Below are positions 53,269-62,090 of a stretch of 64,000 nt of DNA, piece after piece. The notes beneath the pieces were generated by a model, which was not told the DNA's origin, made no database searches, and saw only the letters and a program-made list of their open reading frames with translations. Numbering within the stretch: position 1 is the stretch's first letter; every line of letters begins with the position of its first letter. This DNA comes from Marisa cornuarietis (taxonomy: Eukaryota > Mollusca > Gastropoda > Architaenioglossa > Ampullariidae). The position numbers and the translations under genes were made by a program. Where the stretch lies: positions 1 through 64,000 of the forward strand of contig SMMW01000127.1 of NCBI GenBank assembly GCA_004794655.1. Direction: 5' to 3'.

Positions 53269-54393
53269 TAATCTCTATTCACTCAGGAGTCCCCCAAGGC
53301 TTTGTACTTTGTCCCATCCTCTTCATCTTGTACATGAAGCCACTTACCACTCTAATTCAATCTCACTCTATATCCCATCAATCCTTTGCTGACAACACCC
53401 AGCTGTATACCAGTTGCTCTACTTCTCATGCTCACACTGCCATCCAGAGCATCCAAGATTGTATTTTTGATATTAGGCTATGGATGACCCACAACAAGTT
53501 AAAGCTAAATGACGAAAAAACAGAAGCTCTACTATTTTCAAAGAGGAGAGCCAGAGCTCACCCTTCACTGCCTGTTTCTGTTCGGGTAGGCGATGCTGAT
53601 GTTCCTTTTGGAACTTCGGCACGCAATTTAGGTTACATAAAGTCTGCTGACATGTCTATGGATAAACATCTCTCTCACATTTGTCGATCTGCATACTATG
53701 AGCTCCGGAAGATCAGCTCCATTCGCCATACTCTGTCCGTCTCAACCACCAAAACGCTTATCTGGTCGTGTATTCTGTCTAAACTAGACTACTGCAACTC
53801 TCTTCTTGCTGGCGGTCCTCAGCACCTCATTGATAAGCTTCAGAAAGTCCAGAACTCAGCTGCTCGTCTCGTTTTCCGGACTAGCAAACGTGATCATGTT
53901 TCACCATTTCTTCGTTCTCTTTATTGGCTACCAGTTAAAGCTAGAATAGACTAAAAGCTTTCAACTCTCTGCTATGGTTTCTTTGAAAGTCACTCCCCCA
54001 GCTACTTTAACGAAATCTTGTCTGTCAAAACTCCTGCCCGAAACCTTCGATCCTCATCAGACTCCCGCATTTTATCCCTCCCTCTCACTAAGACAGTCAC
54101 ATACGGACAACGGATGTTCTCCCTCAGTGCTGCTCAGCAATGGAATTCTCTTCCACACCACATTCGCCACTCAACTTCCAAGGCCGCATTCAAACGTTCT
54201 CTTATAACATATCTTTTTACAAAGTACTATTTCTGACTTGTACCTCATATTTATGTTGTTCAGTGTCCCTATGTGTACCTCACTGTCAATTGGTTGTTAT
54301 GTTTCTTTTTATCAAACTGTTCTGCGCAGAGAGTGCGATCCATCTTATTCGTGATTCTGCGCACTTTTAAGTTCGCATTATTATTATTAATCC
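53269..54393 (+). mobile_element. CR1/L2-group LINE inserted in the I-like LINE
   Basis: The sequence changes at about 53,275 from I-like LINE to plus-strand CR1/L2 RT, and back at about 54,390. TAATCT (53,269-53,274) and TAATCC (54,388-54,393) are the remains of a target duplication. The element begins at motif B' (SGVPQGFVLCPILFILYMKP), so it is 5'-truncated. It continues with SFADNTQLYTS (active site, second Asp to Asn), HNKLKLNDEKTEALLFSKRR, ARNLGYIKSADMSMDKHLSH, SKLDYCNSLLAGGPQHLIDK, LQKVQNSAARLVFRTSKRDH and LYWLPVKARID, then a stop region and a 3' UTR ending in (ATT)n (54,376-54,389). It is younger than its host element. Confidence 0.9.
53328..54236 (+). pseudogene. CR1/L2 reverse transcriptase C-terminal half, FADN
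   Basis: A 208-codon frame (53,328-53,954) runs to ID, then TAA; the protein continues in another frame (54,018-54,236: SVKTPARNLRSSSDSRILSL and FSLSAAQQWNSLPHHIRHST). The RT box reads FADN rather than FADD, which removes a metal-binding Asp. The final phrases (LRSSSD...WNSLP...) are the usual CR1/L2 C-terminus, so the element's coding end is complete. Few other lesions are visible, so it is a rather young, dead copy. Confidence 0.85.
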
Positions 54394-55235
54394 ATTTTAA
54401 TGTTAAAAGGAGTAGGTGATAATATTCTGCCCTGCGGGACGCCCATTTCCTGTTCCTGAGGATCAGACAGAATAGACCCTATACGAACTTGAAAGAGGCG
54501 TTGAGAAGGAAAGCTCTTAATGAAGAGAGGCATACAACCCCGGAAAGCCAAGGGCGTGAATGTCCAACAGAAAACCTTGCTTTTAGGCAGTGCCGTACGC
54601 TTTCTCCAAGTAAAGAAAACTCTTAAGACACGCTCTTTGTTGATAAACGCATCCCTAACAAAAGTTTCAAAACGAACCAGATGGTCCAGAGTATTGCGGT
54701 ATTGTCTGAAGCCACATACTGCAGGTTGGAGAGGAAACCCTGAGACTTGAGATGCCAAGTGAGCCGGGCATTCACCATGCGTTCTAACGTTTTGCACAGA
54801 CAACTAGTGAGAGCGATAGGACTGTAAGAGTTGGGATCAGAAGGATCCTTACCAGGTTTGGGGTTGGGCACCACGACTGCCTCTCTCCACGAGGGAGGGA
54901 AACATCCGGACACCGAAATAAAGTTAAAGAGGAAAATGAGAGAGGCCTGTGGGAGATGAGTCAGCAGCATGTTGGGCCACCCTGCACTTTTCATTGAGCC
55001 AAGGGACACGTAGATGGTGTCTTCGTGTCCCTTTCTTTGGAATGGTTGCCGAAGCAGCTTCAGCTAAAACAGTCGTAAAATTCTCTATAAGGTGGTCCTG
55101 GTCACTATCACAGTTGTCTAAATTAAAATAAGCACTAGGAAAGACGAAGGTGGCGCAGAGGGCCTGAAAGCCAGCCAGCCTGCCATCGGTTCCACCCACG
55201 TTGTAAAAATTATCGTCTTGTTCCAGAGTGTTCAA
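54387..55235 (-). pseudogene. I-like LINE reverse transcriptase N-terminal half
   Basis: Three overlapping frames (54,924-55,235; 54,623-55,009; 54,387-54,803) read the linker LPQASLIFLFNFISVSGCFP, PSWREAVVVPNPKPGKDPSD, NSYSPIALTSCLCKTLERMV (usual YRPIAL, Arg to Ser), CGFRQYRNTLDHLVRFETFV and SDPQEQEMGVPQGRILSPTP. At the lower edge the LINE insertion cuts the frame just before the YVDD strand, which resumes at 53,232. Two frame changes exist. Confidence 0.8.
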
Positions 55236-56400
55236 AAAACGTAAAATTATAGGAAAATGTTCACTGCTGCTACACTCCAGTTAAAATCTAATAATACGGT
55301 TGGACTGACTACTGACAATCGATCGCTGAAACGGTGCTGCTGGATGGCCGATAAAAAGTGTTCGAGCCATCGTTTAAGAGGCACAGATCATTTTCCATAA
55401 AAAAGTAATCCCGACAACTCTCCCCTTGAGTTAATCGAATCCCCACCCCACAGGAGGTTGTGCCCTTTAAAGTCCCCCGAAAGAAGGACGGGAGAAGGAA
55501 GTTTGGTCAGAAGACCCTCAAGGTTCTGTCGGAAAATCCGAGCAGAGGGAGAGAGACACAGCAAGTAGTGATAGTCTTGCCCAGAGTAACCCGGGCAGCA
55601 ACAGCTTGAAGAGGAGTGGAAAATTCGAGAACCTTTGAAGGAAAAACAGGTAGAAAGGAAGAGAAGAGTCTCCTGAAGAGCGATAATATCAGGTGAGAAA
55701 CGAGATGCTAGGCATTGGAGCTCTTCAAAGTTCGCTTGACAGTTCCATTAAAGGATTATAAACATAATTTGTCTGTGAGGAAAGGACGCTGACGTCGCTC
55801 ATTCATCTCCATTCTCTGCTCGCCAAGAGAGGCAAACCAGTTTGAAACAGGAACTGAGTTTACTGCTGTGGTGGCCTCAGATGTTTGGTGTTGTGGAGGG
55901 AGTTTGGTGATTTTGTTTGTTTTTTTTGTATGTCTTTCTTAATTGTCTGTGGTGTAGTGTTTTTACCTTTTGAAGATTTCGTGTTTCGTGCTTATTAGCG
56001 TCTAGGTCTGACGTGAGGTTTGTTTAGATTGTGACACTTGTGTGCTCTGAGTTGCGGTGAAGTGTTACTTTTATGGGACGGTCGACGAACTATTTTACGT
56101 CTCATCGGCGTAGGGTTACAGATGCTTTTTGGCTTGCGCACTAGACAAGGAATTGTCCAGAGCCCAAACGTTTAATGGACGACAAATTGGTAGATATGTT
56201 CTTAAAACCTTTCACGATAGCGAAAGGGGAAAGGGAGGATAGTGGCTAGGCCTGGTCTGCACTCTCCACAACAAGTAAATGGGGCCAGGCCACCTCAACA
56301 CTCTTTCTCATACTTTCTCTCACCGCATCATCACTATCCGAAGATACCTCTATCTCTTGCAATGGTTTTCCAGGGTTCTTTTTAGTTGTTGCCATAATGA

Positions 56401-57420
56401 GACAAATATGGTTCGTTCCTTCTGCTACCCACCCATCACGGAGTGCAACAAGGGGATGCGACCGAGCTGTACCATTTAGGGCATTTCCAGCAGGGTCGCA
56501 CCAGGGATACAGACTATACTATGTCCTTCAGAAAGTAAGACTAAATTGATCCTAGCCGCAGCCTTCTAGCAAAGTTAGGGCAGTACAGACCAGCCGATTG
56601 ATTGGTGTGGGCCACACCAACCTCCCGTCTAGGACAAGGCCGAACCAAAGAGGTGTGTTGGTGTGATGGGCCGCAACTCATCAGGGACCTCAATCTCCAG
56701 GATCCCATCCTCCCCCGACACGGGTTGCCCTACACGGCAAACGCAGGTGGCCTAAAGAATGCCAAAGAGCAAATAGTTACATCAAAAGAAAGGTATGATG
56801 GGAAAAAGAAGGGAGGAGAAAGGCCGCTGTAGACAGAAGATGGGAAAGGTAAAACTGTAGTAGGATAGTAAGATGCCTGTGGGGACAGACTTAGCACCCC
56901 GCACGTACTGTTGGAATGCAATGAAAACAAACCAGAGAACTAAAACATTTCCTAGATAAGTATAGAATGGGGCTAAACCTCAGAAACTGCCTCAACCCAC
57001 CTAAAGAACAATGGAACAGAATACTGTCACTAGTACTAGCAATAGCAACAAGCCACCCAAACTCTAGTCTAATATAGGAATAGGGGTTAACAGGATAACA
57101 TAACCATCCACACGGACAAAACAAACAAAAATTAAAGAAGAGCAAAACCCATGCAAACTTGGCAGATCAACAATGGATTAAGAGGGCACAAATACAGTAC
57201 ACCACCCATGCAGACTTGGAAAACCTAAACACCAACAAAAATAGAGGTCACGTACAAACGTGAAACGACACATCAGGCACCACAAAAACAGCAACCCTTT
57301 CCCCACATCTCCCCATCCCCCCATACCGTCACCCACATCCCCAACACCCACACTCCCCAAAGACCCCATCCCCCACAGTGCGAAATCACCGAGAGGTGGA
57401 AGCCCTTTCCCTTTCAAAGT
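56401..57420. other. Unassigned, possible 5' part of the I-like LINE
   Basis: No protein domain was recognised. 57,290-57,375 is C-rich (repeated CCCCA/CACCC words). The long Leu-rich frames here come from simple repeats. It may contain the 5' UTR of the I-like LINE, without proof. Confidence 0.3.
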
Positions 57421-57421
57421 C

Positions 57422-57458
<37 letters not shown>
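57421..57458. repeat. (AAC)n microsatellite
   Basis: About 12 CAA/AAC triplets in a row, followed by TCGTCGTCATCCTCCTCCTCC. Poly-Asn or poly-Leu frames across it are artefacts of the repeat. Confidence 0.95.
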
Positions 57459-57459
<1 letters not shown>

Positions 57460-57512
57460 AGTCGTCGTCATCCTCCTCCTCCTTATCATCATCAACAAAC
57501 CCTAACCCTAAA

Positions 57513-59536
57513 CTCTGACATTGGATACCAAGTGTCTGAGGGTATTGCTCTAAGTTTCCTATATAAACCGGCGTAAGGCAGAAATATATGTATGGAGCAC
57601 GGTCACCATTCTCGTGGGTTACCAAAAGCCTTTTTAGCAACAGTGAAGCAGCGCAAGCATTGCTGGTTTTCTGATGTATGAATGATTAACAAGACCTAAA
57701 TTTTCTATGGTGAGACTTGATCCAAGTTTTCCGAGTGGAGCTTGTCAGTTGCATTTGACATTTTACAGTACATATTTACAAAATACAAGGCTGCCTTTGT
57801 AGCTTGTGATTACGTTTTCCCACATTAATCTCCTGGATATGTCTTACAAGATGTGTTAATCTAACATATACCTGTAAGTCTTGGTTCAAATTCGTGATTG
57901 ATTGCTGTGATCCTATTGCCATATAGACTTTGCTGATTCAATGATAAAAATGCTCACTCACATCTACATATATCTCACATATCTACTTCCAAAATTTTTA
58001 ATGGTCCTTACCAATGAAACTTATCGACGTAAAGTAGAAAAAGTCTATTAATAATAGAACATTGCAATCTCTTACACCTCATCCAAAGATTTTACGCTCT
58101 TTCCATGATTCATCAAGCTTAGAATCTTACTTAAGTTTTTAAAATTAATTATCAGATTAAAAAAAACGAACTTACTGTCTTGTGTGCACCGTTCCTGAGT
58201 AATGCAGTAGAACTCGGACAGAAAGTTAGTCGTATTACACATGTACCCGATGTCTTCCTTATTTCCTCCGCGCATGACGCATCCATGAACAACTCTCTGT
58301 CGGCTTCGCTTACTTTACAAAAAGCAGCACCACTTGGCTCAAGCGCAAGTGAAAACTATTTTTAGCTTCGCTAGCAAAAGGTTTGCGAGATATAAAATGC
58401 TATGAGCTCCTGATGACTAAAACAGCTGTTCGTTGGTATTTTTCCCAAAGAGGTGGATAAAGTTTCTATTTTGCCATCTGGACTATTTCAATGCGTTGCT
58501 GTTATAAAATCTCAGTTTATTATCAGTTAAGTACTTTTAAGAATTTATTGGATCCTAACCTCTCTTTCTGTCTTTTTCTGTGTGTGTGTGTTTGTTTGTG
58601 TGAGAGAGAAATGATTGATTCATGGATTATTTTGTATAAATTTATCTAAATGCTGTACGATCAACAGTAAAAAAATTATACAATGAGACCAATATTTCAC
58701 TAAAAACCCAACACTAGGCTCAATTTAAAGAGCTTTAATTTTACAACAAAATTCTACATGATTGAACCTAAAGTAAACTGACAAAATTCCCTCCATTTTG
58801 TACAGTTTTATGTTAAGGCCAAATAAACCCTGAAAATTATTAGCTCAATATAAGAAAAAATACCAATTAATATGTGAGGTAAGTCTATAATTGAACTGTT
58901 AATTTTCTCTTTCAAATTGTTTCTCGATGCCTGAATATAACCTTTGAAGTAGCCGTACATTAGAGAATTAGAAAATTTCTTCAGTTTAAAATCTCCAAGC
59001 TATCACTGCCTTGTTATGGGCTACGTAAGTCACTAGTGATAAGAAAAATTTAATGAATAAAGTGCAACATTTTGCTTGATCATGATCATTTAAAGAACAG
59101 TAATAAACATAAGATAAAAAAGCAATTTTCTAGTCAGAGATTGAATTTTAACACCACGAACAAAAAAGAAAATTACAACAATTTTAACTGTTCTTGTGCG
59201 TTCCTTTTGCCGGTGAATGCTGCAAACTGTCAGTGCGGCAGAGGTCATTTACCGTACCTCAGATTAGGGTGTAAAGGTACACTACCTTCGGCCACAGCTC
59301 CTAACGCTGTGCCTTGTTGATAGAGCAGTGTTGTAAGATATGCTTTGGTGTCTGCTCTGAGTGACCGTACTCGAACTAGACTTAACGCGACATATGAGAG
59401 AGTGTTATTTCTATGTTCAATAACATGGGCTATAAATTTATGATTTTGAAGATGACAGTGAAACTGCAGAGCCACGATAGTAAGCGTATCGTGCTCTGCC
59501 CAATCGTGGCCCATCGTGCAAAAAGAGAATCACGAC
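57513..59536. other. Unassigned DNA with one possible exon
   Basis: AT-rich DNA. At 58,165-58,275 on the minus strand a frame reads MRGGNKEDIGYMCNTTNFLS then EFYCITQERCTQDS, followed by a good donor GTAAGT (58,169-58,174). The cysteine spacing C-x10-C-x5-C is reminiscent of a Kazal-type domain but one short of usual. No acceptor is convincing, so it may be a first exon or chance. A GT microsatellite lies at 58,580-58,600. Confidence 0.3.
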
Positions 59537-59852
59537 CGTGAAGCGGTCTGTTTCTAGGATGTTCTCTCCTTGAAGATGGATTGAAAGTTCCTGCTTTTTG
59601 TTGATGTTCATCACTTCGGTCTTCTTTCTGTTGATCTTTAAGCCGGTCTTCTCTGCTTCGCTTACTCAGTTTGGTTTGTGCATGCTGCTGTCGATGAGCT
59701 TGGAGACTAATGTCTTCTGCAAAGTTCAGGTCCTCGAGCTGTTTTGGATACCGGTGTTGTTGTCTTGGGTTGTCTTATGCATAATCCAGTCTATGACTAT
59801 CAGGAATATTGTTGGCGATAATATGCAACCCAGTATTACGCCAGTCTTCATT
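59537..59852 (-). mobile_element. RTE internal RT scrap
   Basis: This segment is nearly identical to 790-1,118 of the first RTE fragment (for example AAGCGGTCTGTTTCTAGGAT), apart from two small deletions. It covers the region after RT motif B' to the YLG box on the minus strand. At 59,852 it is cut by the (TTA)n tail of a CR1/L2 LINE, and at 59,537 it ends abruptly. Confidence 0.85.
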
Positions 59853-61245
59853 AATAATAATCATAATAACTGAAGATTGTTATAGCGCATATTCACACTC
59901 AAAGAGAGAATGCTCTTAGCACTTAAACGGGGATGAAACATGAACTAAATGGATAGACCATGAGGGACGGAAGAATAAACGACAGTACTGACGACAAACA
60001 GAAAACAAAGACAGAAAACACAAAAAGCACCAAGTAACAGGAACAGAGAATATAGTGATTCTGCCGAAGAAGATGGGTAGAAAAGTAGCAAGATTGGAAG
60101 GGGGACGGGTAAGGACTAGCATTGTGTGGACTGTGTTAGGAGTAATGCTCAAGGAAGAGGTGCGTTTTCAGTGCAGAATTGAAGGATTCAATTGTAGGAA
60201 GGTGGCGGATATGGAAAAGGAGAGAGTTCCATTGTTTTGCTGCACAGTAGCCAAAAATCCTGTGACCATATGTTGTTCTGGTGACAGGAACAGTTAGGAT
60301 ACAGTCATCAGACAAAGAGCGCAGTTGTCTGGCCGGGACATAAGGGAAGAGAAATAATCAGGGAAGGAGCCTGAAAAGAAATTGAAACACAGCACAGACA
60401 GTTTGTACTGGATGCGAGAACGGATGGGTAGCCAGCGTAGAAAACAAAAGAGAGGAGTAGCATGATCCCTTTTCGTGGCTCTAAGCACAAGACGTGCAGC
60501 TCTGAACTTTCTGGAGTATCTGAATGAGGTATGAGGGGCAGCCTGCGAGCAAGGAGTTGCAGTAGTCAAGTCAAGACAGAACAAACGCACAGACAAGAGT
60601 GTTGGTAGGGCGTGTAGAGAGAAAGTGACGGATAACAATGATCTTACGGAGCTCAGACAGACTGACAGACAGCTGTAACATGTTTATCGAGAGTCATGTC
60701 AGCAGTGACAATAAATCCTTAAATTCATAACGGATGATCTGAAGGTGATGTTGGTTTCGCCCAACTTGATGTGATTGGGCAGACTGACGAGCGAAGGTTG
60801 ATGTCTTCTTCTATGGCACAAGAGGGCTTCCGTTTTACCATCGTTTAGTTTAATGGAACAGTAAAGCTGCTTGTCGTCAGCATGATTGATGAGAAACCTA
60901 GTGAGACTGGATGCATGATGAAAGTGGTTTAGTGTACAGAATGAACAGAACTGGACCAAATACTGAGCCTTGGGGAACACCACAGAAGACTGGAGCAGGG
61001 TGAGATGTTTGACCATCAGCTAACACAGTCTATCAGTGAGATAGGAGTTGAACCATGAGAGGGCAGGTCCAGAAATTCCATAGAGGGTGTGGAGTCTATA
61101 AAGAAGCAGAGAGTGGTCTATAGTGTCGAATGCATCAGACAGGTCCAGTAGAGCTAAAGGAGAAACATCACCGCTGTCAAGGTCAGATAATATGTCTGTC
61201 GTTGCTTTAATAAGAGTAGTCTCAGTGCTGTGAAAGTTATTTCTA
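59853..61245 (-). mobile_element. CR1/L2-group LINE, RT to 3' tail
   Basis: On the minus strand from 61,230, DLSDAFDTIDHSLLLYRLH (motif A) leads to FLINHADDKQLYCS (active site HADD, Asp pair intact), KLNDGKTEALLCHRRR, KLGETNITFRSSVMNL, FCLDLTTATPCSQAA and RLVLRATKRDHATPLFCFLR then WLPIRSRIQYKLSVL. The 3' UTR ends in GCTAAGAGCATTCTCTC and a (TAA/TTA)n tail at 59,853-59,870. Frame breaks are frequent. The same 3' end is found at 49,470-49,560 and, diverged, at 9,005-9,055 (plus). Confidence 0.82.
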
Positions 61246-62090
61246 TCTGGCTTTGTGTCCTTCCATCAGGTGATGTCCAGATTAGTTTGTGGATTGTTCT
61301 GTGCGCAAAGTACCACCAATAATAAGATAGTTTTCTTCACACAGACTAATGAGTCTCTCACATTTATCAGTAAGTTCTCCTTTTCCATGCCGCCCCATGA
61401 CTCTTTCTCTGTTCTCGTTTTTGTTGCCTACTATTGCACTAAAATCGACCATGAGGAGCATCACATCATGCTTGGGGATGTCGTCTAAAACCGCTTGAAG
61501 TGCACCATAGAATGTCTTTTTCCCCTTCGTCAGCGTTGTCAATGGGGGTATAGGCTACTACAATAGATAGTTTTGTGAACCTGGAGTTTAACCTCACGTA
61601 GAGTAGGTGCTCATTTATGAGCTTCCACTGTAAGATGGCATTTGCATGTTTCCTGGTGATGATAAGGGCGACTCCTTCATGGGGGTATTTGTCTTGCCTG
61701 CCAGACCAGATAATGGCTTCCTCACAGTTAAGTATCTATTTTCCTGTATCTGTCCATCTGGCCTCTGCCATTGCGAGCATTGTGAGGTGGTAGCTGCTAA
61801 TTTCTTTAACTGTTTATTATAGCTTTCCTGTCTGGAATAAACTCCGTACATTCCAGCAACCAACTCGCATATGATGTTTTGGTGTCAGGAGCTCCGCTGT
61901 CGGGCCAGAGATTTCCTTTTGGCTTTGATCCATTACCGTCATGGGGCCAGTTGCCTGATCTGCTTCACTCCTTCTACCAGATAATGTTACTTCTCTAGCT
62001 GTCGTTTCCGTTTTTATGGAACAGGGTTGCTAGCCCTATGCCCAAGCCTCCTCTTTTCTCCTCCGGGCTTGGGACAAACAATGGCCGAGT
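61246..62090 (-). mobile_element. RTE 5' UTR and endonuclease, 3'-truncated
   Basis: The 5' part reads, on the minus strand, TTGTCCCAAGCCCGGAGGAG and then GCATAGGGCTAGCAACCCTG (about 62,010-62,075), close to the 5' UTR of the RTE at 31,219 (GGTCCCAAGCCCGGATGAAG, GGGTTAGCAACCC). The endonuclease follows in broken frames: KKLAATTSQCSQWQRPDGQ, YSGSSSYSGKQDKYPHEGV-type, then 61,282-61,542 with VMLLMVDFSAIVGNKNENRE (usual GDFNAKVG, Asn lost) and RERVMGRHGKGELTDKCERL and ENYLIIGGTL. It is cut at 61,245 by the start of the CR1/L2 element. Confidence 0.75.

Larger units (their letters stand above)
52691..56400 (-). mobile_element. Second I-like LINE (ORF1 to RNase H), split by a CR1/L2 LINE
   Basis: On the minus strand from about 56,400 come an ORF1 relic (VEVAWPHLLVVESAD, PLSSLSPF at 56,200-56,330, in broken frames), an endonuclease relic (ALQE.LLFLS and GDFKGHNLLWG, about 55,440-55,700), RT (54,387-55,235: PSWREAVVVPNPKPGKDPSD, CGFRQYRNTLDHLV, MGVPQGRILSPTPF), then the insert at 53,275-54,390, then RT continued (MYVDDFALCIR, 53,160-53,232), and the RNase H start (LHYGSKVSNGG, 52,720-52,800). 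Order and wording match the copy at 20,396-22,960. It is fuller than that copy at its 5' side but lacks the 3' end. Many stops and shifts are present. Confidence 0.82.

Noticed and set aside
57178..57498. Leu-rich and Asn-rich frames around 57.4 kb as a protein gene
   Set aside because: They are translations of the (AAC)n microsatellite and of C-rich simple DNA; no domain or splice signal supports them.
57499..57512. Telomere-like CCCTAACCCTAAA
   Set aside because: Only two units are present; this is common by chance and no array follows.
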